A stretch of 64,000 nucleotides of DNA, from assembly GCA_016713645.1 (NCBI GenBank), contig JADJOU010000003.1, forward strand, positions 124,001 through 188,000, in the 5' to 3' direction. The stretch is from Bacteroidota bacterium (GTDB lineage Bacteria > Bacteroidota > Bacteroidia > Chitinophagales > JADJOU01). The notes under the pieces were generated by a model, which worked only from the letters and a program-made list of their open reading frames with translations, had not been told where the DNA came from and did not search any database. Each line of letters begins with the position of its first letter. Position 1 is the first letter of the stretch. Both the position numbers and the translations under genes were made by a program. Positions 35,201 through 47,135 of the stretch are shown here, piece by piece.

Positions 35201-38200
35201 ATTCATAAAGTTATTATAAATCTGGCTATTTACAGTGGAGCTGCCACTAGATGACGTTAAATAAATTCCATAGACTCCAATACTATTAAAATTATTATGA
35301 TTAATCTCATGAAAGAAATTTCCACTGAGGCTGTTACTAGTAAGGAAAAGGCCATATGGAGACGTTGACAGTGTCCCTAAAGTCACTTTATTATAATTGA
35401 ATTTAATCACATGGCTATTGCTAAAATATGCTCCATATTGATATGCATTTGTCAAGGTATTATACAAAAATCTAAAAGTATTATTTCCGCCGCCAGACGC
35501 TGATGTATAAATATTATAGTACCCATTATTTATGGTACAACTATCTACCATAATATTATTGGCAATGGTGGTATTTGTTCCCATAGAAGTATAACTTCCA
35601 TTGACTACAATATTGGAGAAATTCGAATTGCCCGTTGGATTGCCGACCATATCTATCACACAATTATTCAATCTATTATTTGTGCCATTAAAGAAATGCG
35701 CTGTCCAAGCACTTCCTGTTGTATTGGTGCTTCTAATAGTTATATTTCTAAAAGATGATATTGCTACATCCATTAAAACGCAATACATGCCAATTCGGCG
35801 ATGCCGTTGGCGCAAAAGTTAAAATTCTAGTACTTGCATTGCCATTGCCTCCGTCAAAAGTGATGGTATTTATAGCACTTACACCCCTGATTGTTGAAGG
35901 AACTGAAACCTGCTCTGTATATGTTGCAGCAGCCACATTGAATCTCACAGGAGCTGTTACAAGTCCGCATGATAAGAAAACAAGTGCATTTGCAAAAGAG
36001 GTAAAGTTTGTCGGTCCTGATCCAGCAGGATTAATCGTATAAATGCCTGCGATATTAGGCCCAATACTCAAATTTGTAGAATCATTTGCTCTATATGTCT
36101 CTGTAGCTAAATCTGTGAATACTTTGATTGAATTACAAGCAATAAAAGTAGCTGTAGTTGTAAATGTATAAGAGGCACTATCATTGCCTGCGATACTTGG
36201 AACGTATGTCTCATTGACGAGTGCTCCGCCATTCAAACTATATCTAACGGGGATATTCGAAACCGCATTGCTACCGAAATTTCTAATTCTTACTTGAATA
36301 GAATAAACACCTGGATTCACTGCCAATGGCGATAGAATTGCAGAAACACCTACATCATTGAGCGATTTTTCATCCGCACCCATATCTGGTGTGCCATTTC
36401 TAGATTGATTGTCAATATCAACAGGAACCGTAGCCGTTAAATTTAACGTACTATTAAATGTATTCGCTCCAATTGCCGCACCTAAATGCAAATCTGATGA
36501 TGATGGATATTGTGGATTAATATTCAAACTTCCAGCACCTCCTCCAGATGGGAATGCCGTTGTTAAAGCAGCTGTTGTAAATGTTCCATTCGGCGTTTGA
36601 ATAATATTGCTATTTAAGGTATTGAAATAATTATTATTCGTCAATACCGGCGCATTGGAAGTCGCAAACTGCACAGGGATTGCATTTGTAGCTGAAGTAT
36701 TCAATATCGTAAAGATATTATTGCGCACATTTGCTGGTCCATAGATTGCCATATATAGCGCTCTATTGCCTCCTGTTGTTGGATTATCGACATTGATCGT
36801 ATTGTGATCAACGTCTACGTAGAAAGAGAAATTGAAATTCATTCCAAAAGTCTGCGCGCCACCAGTCGTTCTAAATTTACCGACCATATTATTTGTAACA
36901 CGATGGTTTGATCCATTAACAGAATAGAAGTTACCCAATGACATTCCATATCGGCCTGCATTGAAAACTTTATTAGCATTGATTTCACAGAACATTCCAT
37001 TGGTATTATTTTGAACTTGGCCACAGTATATCCCAATTGAATTTGCTGAACCATTGAATCTCATATTGACCGTATTATTCAAACACTTCACCGTATTTGA
37101 GCCAAAATAAATTCCATAATAGAAAGTACTATCAATTGTATTATTTCTAAAGTACAAAGTATTGGCTATCGTTGCTTGGCTCGTTCCTTGAGATACAATT
37201 CCAAAATAACCGCCTTTAATATTATTGTTATCAATAAATACATTATTGATCATTGAAGAGCCCGTTGTAGTATTGGTATTATTTCCATTGATTACGATCG
37301 CTGCTAAATTGCTATTCGAAGAATTACTTCCTAAACTATCCACCCATACATTGCAATTTTCAATCTTTACATTAACACCATCCATGATATGAATTGGCCA
37401 TCCATTGTTTTGATTGGTAGAGCGGATCGTCAAATTCTTGATGACAACATTTTGTGATGTGTTTAACCTGAATGTATGCGGATTGGAAGAACTCGTCGCA
37501 TTGAAACTCAATACCCTTGTAGCTGCATTTCCTGCACCGCCATCAAATGTCACGGTGTTAGTCGCTGAACTTCCTTGAACAGACAATAAACTGACCTGCT
37601 CAAAATAATTCGCTGAAGACACCGTAAATGTTACTGGTCCACTTACACCTGCGCAATTCAATGCATTCACAGCCGCATTGAAAGAGGTAAAATTGGTAGG
37701 TCCAGATCCTGCTGGATTAATCGTATAAGCGCCACTCATAGCCAAACATAACGTATTTGACAAGGTATCATTTGACGTGTTTGCATCAGCAGTGCTATTC
37801 GGATTGGATGTAAATACAACCAAATTACTTGTGCCTGTAAAATTAAATGGCGCAGTAAATGTGAAGTTCATTGTATCGCATGGCGCCAAATTAATGCTGA
37901 TTAGCTGACTATTTAAAGTTCCGCCATTTACGATATAATTTACAGTTACAGAAGTGATTGTATTTGCCCCTTGATTTTTCAAAGTGATATTGATACTTTG
38001 AGAACCCGCATTTAAAGGGAATGATGGAGAATTAATTTTTATAACAGACATGTCGTTATTCAAAACAGGGCTGGTTTCATCTGCACCTATATCCGGCGTA
38101 GTGCTTCTTGTTTGACCATCAATATCCGTCGTCAATCCCAAATTAGCACCTGTATTACAACCTATATTCGTATGTAAATTGGACGTATTATTGAAGTATT

Positions 38201-40313
38201 GTGGATCGACATTCGTAGAACCCAATCCAGCACCTGCAGGGAAATTGGCTCTATAGTTACTCGTATTTAAATTAATTGCGCCACTTACTAAATTTGCTGA
38301 TGATTTATTGAAGTAATTATTATTGTCCAAAACACTTGCACTCGTTGTTGAAGCCATATAGAGCGGGAAGCCCCCAACAATCGTCGGACTAGTCACTGTT
38401 AAATTATTATTGCGCACTTCAATCTGACCACCAAAGTTAAGATAAAGAGCCGCCGATGTTCCTGAAGTAGCTGCATAATCTAAATTGATACTATTATGCC
38501 ATATTTGCCATCTCGAAGAGGAACTATTGTATACTCCAGCTAAATTATTTGAAGACCTAAATCCCGAAATCATATTGTTGTAGATTTGACCAAATCCCGA
38601 TCCACTGCCCGAACTAGTTGCCAAGTATATTCCATATTGGCCGCCATTGTATAGCATATTATTTTTAATCTCATGAAATCCTGCACCGCCTGCATTGCAA
38701 TTGACTAAATACAATGCATTGTTGAAAGGCGCTGTCGTGCGCATATTCACATTATTATTATTGAATTTAACAATGTGCGAATTGCTGAAAAAACCGCCGT
38801 AGTAATAAGAATTGTTAATGGTATTGTTTAAAATACTAACCACATTTGTACTAGTGCTTATGCTTGCATAAATCCCGTAATAACCTGCATTTATCGTACA
38901 TGAATCAATGAAGTGATTATTTGCGGTAGTAGAACTGGTATTAGATGAACCATTGCTGCCATTGATCAAAACACCAATCAAAGTGCTACTTCCTGATGTA
39001 GCAGCTGCTCCCGTCATTTCAATGGTACATTTGCTAAATCGATTATTTATCCCATTATTGATATGAGCTACCCAAGCTTGACTAGTCGTTGTAGTGCTTC
39101 TCAAAGTCATATTTCTAAATGTGATATAACTAGTACCATCTAATCTAACAACATAGGGATTTGTCGAAGTTGTATTAAATGATAGAATGGTATTTGCCGC
39201 GCCGGCTCCATTAAATGTTATCGTATTGGTCGCAGAACTTCCAGCGATTGTTGGAATCCAAATTTGCTCATTGAATGTTCCAGCAACTGCATTAAATACA
39301 ACAGGTCCAGAAATTCCGCAGGTAATTAGATTGCTGTCTGCTATGGCAAATGATTTAAAGTTTGACGGACCAGATCCAGCTGGGTCAATTGTATACGTTC
39401 CGCTTAATGGGCCAGAACAATATACCGCAAAGCTCCTACAAATGGTATCATTCGCTGGAGTTGAAGAGCCAACTCCATTTGGATTTCCAACCCATGCCTT
39501 CATACTGTAAGCACCTGCTGAAGCTATATTCAATGGTGTGGCGAAATTGACAGAATAAGTCGCACCCGGCGTAACGTTTAGGCCAGTCAATGCTTGTGTT
39601 ATAGGCGTATTGGCTCCCAATTGATATCCAATAGTAGCAGTGGTTATTGTAACATTAGACGTATTTGTGAATTGAAGTCCAACTACATTATTTCCTGTCA
39701 AATAAAATCCGGGAGATGTATGTGCAGTAGCAGCAACATCGGCAGTTGCAGAAGGAATAAGCAATGAATAATCTTCCACTTCAGCAGAATAAACCAATGG
39801 TCCGCATGGCCCAGGAATATTATTTTGATAATCAGATGCGAACCTAATTCTATATGATCCGGATCCCAAAGCAGGCAGTGTAAATGTCCCCGTAACAATA
39901 TTCCCAACACCTGATGTAGGTACACTTGGGAAACTCAAAATCATCTCTGGCGCTGAAGTTCCAAATGTACCATCTTGATTTAAATCAATATACATTCTAA
40001 TATAACTCGGGTTGCCAGAAGGTCCTTTAATGGAATAATTTACTGTCGCACCTGATGTTGCAACCAATTGCTGCGAGGTATAATCAAAATAAATAGGGGA
40101 TCCATTCCCTGCGGATGTTGTATTATTTATTTGATTGGGCATTGCCACCGTATTCAATGTGACATTCTGAATACCCATACCATAGCTGGCAACATTATTT
40201 GCAGTAATATTTGTACAATACGCTGGCGGTGAATAACATGCTGCATTCATGGCCAGATTGCTTGTTACAAGGATAATGATAACCAATAAACTATTATGTA
40301 TTAGTTTAAACAT
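26297..40313 (-). CDS. Giant T9SS-secreted beta-helix/CARDB/Ig-like protein, about 4671 residues (three frameshifts)
   Basis: Four frames (40313-35748, 35815-30707, 30695-30210, 30097-26297) and the short gaps between them join into 14016 coding bases. Breaks: one extra A at 35750-35753 (restores SNIIFRNITIRS), one C missing at 30730-30733 (TIDGGNAAITFLRRKT), one extra A at 30223-30225 (FNSNPSNIAYY). Order: signal peptide MFKLIHNSLLVIIILVTS; a GEVED-type domain (YIDLNQDGTFG, EVEDYSLLI); about six modules of roughly 600 residues, each opening G.YTINPAGSGPTNFTSF, running through a parallel beta-helix of asparagine-rich coils, then DIDGQTRSTTPDIGADE and a CARDB-like sandwich; about ten Ig-like modules (FC.GDSV.L, YQW..NG); and a type A sorting domain (SPNPSRGMFNIKIS). 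A long surface fibre or adhesin is inferred. Its own terminator follows. Confidence 0.88.
26515..27490 (-). repeat. Ig-like block nearly identical to 40795-41770
   Basis: About 970 bases encoding four Ig-like modules differ little from the matching block of the neighbouring giant gene; the protein is almost unchanged from CAGSTVTLSVPSNPQ to ISLLFTGINSISSDD. Immediately outside, the sorting domains (SPNPSRGMFNIKIS against SPNPSNGVFNFTIS) and the earlier Ig modules differ much more. The sharp edges suggest gene conversion. Confidence 0.85.
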
Positions 40314-40520
40314 AGTGATTAATTTAATTTTTAAAAATAATTGAATTTTAAAAAGCTCAATTTGGCCTGAAGAAGGAGGTATCTCACGACACGAAAAATA
40401 ATTTTGTCTCTAAAGGCATTTTAACAAAAATTACACTTCCTAAAATTCCTACCAAATATATAATATTGAAAATGAAGTTTTAAGTATTTTTTTTGATTTC
40501 ATCGCTTTTTAAAAATAAAA

Positions 40521-40550
40521 AAGCGCCCAATCCACAAGAATTGGGCGCTT
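40521..40550 (-). terminator. Intrinsic terminator of the second giant gene
   Basis: AAGCGCCCAAT and ATTGGGCGCTT form an 11-bp stem with an 8-base loop. The minus strand continues into TTTTTTATTTTTA. It begins 21 bases past the stop codon at 40571. Confidence 0.92.
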
Positions 40551-40570
40551 CAATGACCTTCTGAGTCAGA

Positions 40571-43500
40571 TTATTCTTTAATCAATTTTATAGTCCTAAT
40601 TTGACCATTTTTTTCTAATTTGAAATAATAAAACCCTGACGAATAATTACTTAAGTCGAAATAGGTCATTTTAAAATCATTTGATTCAAAAAGAATCCTG
40701 TTCTGAACATCTAAAACTTTGTAGCTGCTATTCTCAATCAAATTTGAAGAAATGGTAAAATTAAATACCCCATTTGATGGATTTGGTGAGATGGTTAAAT
40801 CATCCGAACTGATTGAATTAATACCTGTAAACAATAAGCTGATGTTCAATTCATTTGATTTGCCCACACAACCTCTATCACTCGTCACTAAAGTAAAGTA
40901 AAGTCCAGAAGTCGATGGCCTATAAATTGGCCCTTTCGCATTATTGATTTTCACACCATTATACATCCATTGATTGCCGATTTCAATGGAAGAAACTAAT
41001 TCTCTATTCGATGGATTTTGTGAAATGACAGGCGTTGGAACGGGGTAGAAATTGAGCGATGTATTCACCGTCTTTCCTTTACAGCCATTGAAATCAACTA
41101 CCGAACAACTATAATCTCCATTTGCTTTTGCGATATAACTTGTCTTAGTTTCGCCAGCAATGGTGATATTGCTATTGAACCATTCGATATTGGTCAGTAC
41201 TTGCGTATTAGATATAGACAAAGTAATAGAATCTCCCTCGCAAGCAAATGGCTTGTTAGCGGATAGAATTGGACTAGGATTCAAATAGAAGCTAAGCGTT
41301 TTCGAATTCGCAGAGGATGCAGCGCAATTAGAAGGATTCGAAGTAGTCACGGTATATACGCCTCCTTGCTTAGCGAAATAATTATTCGCTGTCGCATTAG
41401 GAATCAATACGCCATCTTTAAACCATTTATAGGTATTGACACTTGGATCTACATTCGAAGTCGTAATTTGGATGCTATCGCCATCGCAGATCGCATTCAC
41501 CGTAGATTGAACTTGCGGAACCGACAGAGGCGCTGCAAAATTGACAACGACTGTTCTGGTAGTTACGGTACAAGAAGCTTGAAGTGAGCTAATTTCAAGA
41601 TAATAAGAACCCGAAACAGTCACCACTTGAGTCCTTGAATTATTTCCAATCCATGAACCATTTCTATACCATTTGAAAGAAACTTGCGGATTGCTAGGAA
41701 CAGAGAGCGTAACAGTCGATCCCGCGCATCCAGTTACACTTCCAACTATTGTCATAGTAGTATCAATAGCTCCCTCAATTGAAATTGATTTTATTGGAGA
41801 AGTGGAAATACATGCATTTTTTGTTACTCTAATCTGATAGTTTCCTGAATTGATTACCGTATAATTAAAATTGGTTTCCCCTATAATTGGATTGCCATTT
41901 TTTAACCATTGATATACATTATTGGTTCCATTGATTGTATCAGCTTTTAATTCTAATGTAGCACCTGAACAGAAATTAGTTGGGCCATTATAAGTAATCG
42001 TTGCGAATGCTCCATTTACTACATTCATTGCAATGACTACTGAACTTGAAATACATCCACTCGAATTATCTGTAACAACAACCTTGTACAAACCGCCTAA
42101 TTTTGCAGCATAACTAGCATTTATCGCTCCTGAAATTGCTATATTATTTCGATACCACTGATAAGACTGACCAGCAACAAATGAAGTACTTATCACTCCA
42201 CTATCACCGAAGCAGAAACTATTTTGTGAAACAGAAAGAATATTCGCTAATGGTGCATTCGAAATAGTAATCGTTTTAACAGAAGATGTAGACGAACAAG
42301 TTCCATTAAATGCCCTTAAAGCATAGTTACCAGATATCTTTGCAGAAAAATTAAAATTAGTTTCCCCTGGAATATCAATTCCATTTCTAATCCATTGATA
42401 GGTATTGCCAGATCCTCCTAAAGTATCTGCTCTGAGCACAGCACTATCAGGAGCGCAGAGTGCAAGCGGACCGGAATAAATAACACTAGCATTAGGCAAA
42501 GGCCTAACAGTAATTAGCGTATCATTCGAGAAAGTAAAACAACCCGTAGTAGTATTGGTCACCTTGGCTTCATAGGTCCCACTAGTCTTAGCAATGAAGG
42601 AACTATCACTCGCGCCACCTATGATGATCTTATTTTTATACCATTGGACTTGATTTGCATTCGTTGTTATTTTGATTAGTGCGCTATCCCCAAGACAGAA
42701 CGTTGCGGGTGAAGCGATAGTATAATTAACATATGGAATCGGGTTTACATTGACTGTGGCGATACCAGAAGTTGCTGAACATTTATTTCCTGTATCTTGA
42801 ACCCAAACGGTATAATTACCAGCTACCTTGGCAGAAAAAGTATTGGCATTAGCTCCTGTAATATCCGTATTGTTCAATTTCCATTGATAAATGTAATTCG
42901 CATTGAAAGTATTCGTGAGCAATGCGCTATCATTTTCACAGATGGCACTATTTGTTGGATTAATGCTTGCTGTTGGCAATGCAGTCGCAGTTATCAACTT
43001 ACCTGTTCCAAAACTGACGCAGGAATTGCCATTGTCTGTCACTTTTAAATTGTATGTGCCCCCAATTTTAGCATAGTAAACAGAATCCGTTGCGCCGATA
43101 ATATTCGCAGCATTTAAAGTCCATTGATAAGATGTATTAGAAGTGAATGTGGTAAAAAACTTCACACTATCTCCCGGACAGAAAGCAACTTTATTCCAAT
43201 TGAAAACAGCACTTGGCGCAGAGTTTACAGTCAATGTTACTGAATCTGTCAACAACCAACAACCAGAAATTGCAGATACTTTGCAGTAATATTTTCCAGA
43301 TGCTTTCGCAAAATAAAATGCATCATTTGCTCCAGCAATATTTGATCCATCTTTTATCCATTGATATGAAAAGCCATATTGACTGCTGCCGGCAGACAAC
43401 CGCGAGGAATCATTAGAACAAAACACCAATTTGCTCACAGGCGATAATACAGGAATTGGATTAGTCACATTTCTAGTAGCAACGGTTGTATCATTCAAAA

Positions 43501-46500
43501 CATAAGTATCGCCAGACCAATTGACTATCGCCTTAATTGTATAAGTACCGTAGATATTCATGGCATATGCAGGTGTAAAACTCGCCGTTAAAAATGAATC
43601 TTTCAATACCACTCGATTGAAAAATTTCACAGGGCCAAGAACAGTAATTGCACCAATAGGATTTTTAATTTCCAAATAAGTATAAACAGTGTCAGTGATG
43701 AGTTTGATAGAATCATTCCCGCTATTCTGGAAAAGCGCCTTGAAAGAATTAGCCCCTCCGCCAAAACAAGTTTGGATGCTTGGTTCAATGATGCTATGCG
43801 CCTTCAGGTCTTTGGTAACTGTTGATGAAAACTCATCCGCTCCAATATCTGGCAATGTGACACTTCTCGTCTCACCATCGATATCCGTACTTACCCCTAA
43901 TGGTGTTCCTCTATTATCTAGTAATCCAGCCGCAGTATGTAAATTATATCTAGAGAAAAACAGTGGATTTCCATCTCTAGAATTTAATCCACCACCATTT
44001 GGATAATTCACCAAATAATTAGCACTTGTGTATTGCGCTGAGCCAACCAATGCGAAATTATTATTTTTCGGATTGTAATAGTTATTGTAATTCAAGCCAC
44101 CAAAAGTATCGACCATCATCTTATGAACGATTTCAATACAATTCGGATTAACTGCCGTTGGATCTGAAATAGATAAAATATTATTCTTAATTCTATAATC
44201 ATAGAACGTGTTGGTGCTGCCATTGATATATATTCCGCGGACTCTGCTCGTCCCCTTGATGCTATCCATGCTGATACTATTGTGATATATGTCCCAAAAA
44301 TTACTGTACTGAATATAAAATCCAATATTCTCGCTTGAAGACATAAATGCTCCGCCAACCATATTATTGTATATCTCTCCCCTTCTTGTGATATTCAAGC
44401 CACCTCTTGTGCTTGACATAAACAACGCATAGCTGCCGCATTTAGGGAAAAAATTATTGTTGATTTGATTGTAATAGGCAATATTGTTTGAGTTAGAATT
44501 AAAGATGAGGATATTGCTATAAGAGCCATTATTTCTCATAGAAATGATATTCCCAATAATTTTAAAAGTGCCATTGGACGTTGAATAAATACCGCAATAC
44601 GAAGGATTATTGATGATATTATTTCTCATAAATAATAAATTCGTATAAGAAGCAAAATTGGCATCCAAGGCATTGTAGCCATTATTGATAATGTTTGAAT
44701 CGATCTCGATTCTCGTATATGCTGCCGTCGTAGATGATGAATTGGAACCTGAAGCTGAAATGTGAATCAACTTTAAATTCCCACTGTTTGAAGTAGCAGC
44801 TGCTCCAGTATATTCAAGAATACATCGCTTGATTTTTAACCTATCTCCACCCATCGCTTTAATAATAGAACCAATGCTATTTGAATCACTTTGAATGGTG
44901 AGATTTCTGATTTCAATATCTTTGGTTTTATCAAACCGAACGACATAATTTATTGCACTATTGAACGTGCGTCTTTTCAAGATTGACAATACAGGATTGC
45001 CTCCATCAATAATTACTTTCTTCGTTGTATCATTTCCTGGAATAGCGCCGAATGCCACATTGTCGACATAAGTTCCAGGTGCAACATTCACATTCACATT
45101 TGCAAATACCCCGTAACTATTCAGCGCTGAGGCTAATTGACTAAATGTTTGAAAATTCGTCGCCGACAATCCGATTGAACCATTCACCGTATAATTTCCG
45201 CCTAATGCACTGCATACCGTTAAATAAGCAGTATCATTGGTATTGACACTATCTCGCACACTATTAACAGTATCTACAAACACTTTTAAAAATGATGCTC
45301 CACCAGGAAAATTATATTGATTTGATCCACTAAATGTCATCGTAATCGTATCACATGGTGCAAGATTTCCTGTATAACTCAATGTCACAGGAGCACCTCC
45401 ATTGACCGTATACTTCAATTTAAAATTCGTCACAGAATTATTCCCAAGATTTCTAATGAGCACCTTGATTGGCTGTAACCCCGGAGAAAAACCCGCGATG
45501 GTCGGCTGCAATATCGCCAATACGGCTAAATTATTTCCGGGACCATTCATCATGATTTCATCAGCACCAATAGTAGGTGGATTCGAGCGCGTTTGTCCAT
45601 CGATATCTTTCGTGATATGTGCTATTGGCGTTCCCCAAAAACACTCATTGGAGACCAGATGCAAATTCGATGCAGATTGATAAGCAAACGGACCAAAAGT
45701 GGTTGATGAATCCGACCCACTATATACCTGGCCTAGAAGAGCGCTTGAATTTGTAGTTTGTGTTCCGAGGATATCGTACAAAATTTGTGTACTAGAAAGC
45801 CCGCGATGAATATTATTGAAATTAATTCTTGAAACTGCCCCTTTGGCAGTAGTCACATTGGAGCCACCCATATACAATACTGGAGCGCCATTCGTCAAAA
45901 CCATATTATTCACAAATTGAATATCCCTGTGATAAGTGGGATCTGTCGCATTCGTTTCCCATACCCTAAATGTGCTAACAGAATTCAGTGAATTGAAATT
46001 GTTAAACATGACATTGACACGTGCGCTTCGAGAAAATCGAAGCATCGCCCCACTTCCATTATAATTGGCGTGAAAGAAATTGTTGAATATTTGCGCGTAT
46101 TCCCCTCCATCATTGATGGTATTCATACTATCAATATCCAAGCCTCTCCCAGCAGTATTATTTCCAAAGAAAAATTTATTATTCGACAATTCAAAAGGCA
46201 CTCGTATGCCAAAAATTGTCCCCAATAAATCCGCACAACATCCCGATTTATTGACGACATTATACCTGATTTTTACATCGCGCGCATAGTTAATTCTAAA
46301 GGCTGAAAGGCATCTGAACCGACAACAGCGGCAAAATAACAGGAATCAATCGTAAGACCTGGTGTATAATTATTACTCCCTCGATTCCCATCAAAAAATA
46401 TTCCATATGCACAATTGTATATGGTATCATTGTTGAGAACTGTATTTGTTTGAAATCCTCTAACAGCAATGGCTGCCTGCTGATTGGTATTCGTATTGAC

Positions 46501-47031
46501 ATACCAAGAACTTCCTACTCGGCAATTTAAAATTTTTACATTATTACAAGTATTATTTCCAAAGCTATCAATCAATACACCCGTAGCAAAGACATTAAAT
46601 CCTGTGACCATAGAGCGAATCGTCACGCGCTGAAATATCACATTGCTACAGCCTGAAATCTGAACAATTCCATTATTGGCATTATTGGTCATTGAATCTT
46701 GTATGATTACACTGGTAGGGGTATTGGAAGCGGATTTAAAAGTAATCGTATTCGTCGCACTCGTACCCACTACTGTTGTTAATGCTAATTTTCCGCGATA
46801 AGTACCATTGGCAATATTGATAATAACTGGACCAGAGACATTGGGGCCATTTCTTGGACCTCCATCAGGTCGAACTCCTCCTGTTTGAGTCAAGTCAAAT
46901 ACCGCCGCTACAATAGATTGGTAGTTTCCGCTAGTTGCAGGCAATGTTGCATTGACTGTATAAGCGCCATTCAACTGGGCAAAGGATTTTAAACTAAATA
47001 AGATTAAAATAGTAAGTAAAACATGTTTCAT
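40571..47031 (-). CDS. Giant T9SS-secreted beta-helix/Ig-like protein, about 2153 residues (one frameshift)
   Basis: Frames ending 46273 and 40571 join after adding one A to AAA at 46298-46300, giving QPFRINYARDVKIRYNVVNKSG. The start is set at 47031 (MKHVLLTILILFSLKSFAQ, a clear signal peptide), because the longer open frame to 47112 would run through the aconitase terminator. Order: an N-terminal YTVNATLPATSGNYQSI module and beta-helix; DIDGQTRSNPPTIGADE; a CARDB-like sandwich; a second beta-helix (GNDTTKKVIIDGGNPVLS onward); a short sandwich; about ten Ig-like modules; and a type A sorting domain ending RTIKLIKE. It is a paralogue of the adjacent 4671-residue protein, with which it shares an almost identical Ig block. 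A surface or secreted structural role is inferred. Confidence 0.88.
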
Positions 47032-47085
47032 TGGAATTCGTTTGAAGAATAAAGATAAAAAACATTGGGTATTAATAATAGAAAA

Positions 47086-47108
47086 ACGCCATCTCAATGA
47101 GATGGCGT
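47086..47108 (-). terminator. Intrinsic terminator of aconitase
   Basis: ACGCCATCTC-AAT-GAGATGGCGT is a perfect 10-bp hairpin, followed on the minus strand by TTTTTC. It separates aconitase from the giant gene downstream. Confidence 0.9.
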
Positions 47109-47135
47109 CCAATTTTTTATATAAGCTAGGCGATT

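Noticed and set aside
32343..39550. Plus-strand frames opposite the giant genes
   Set aside because: Antisense shadows of repetitive beta-helix coding sequence.
47032..47112. Longer N-terminus of the second giant protein (MDAISLRWRF...)
   Set aside because: It runs through the aconitase terminator hairpin and precedes a perfect signal peptide at 47031.
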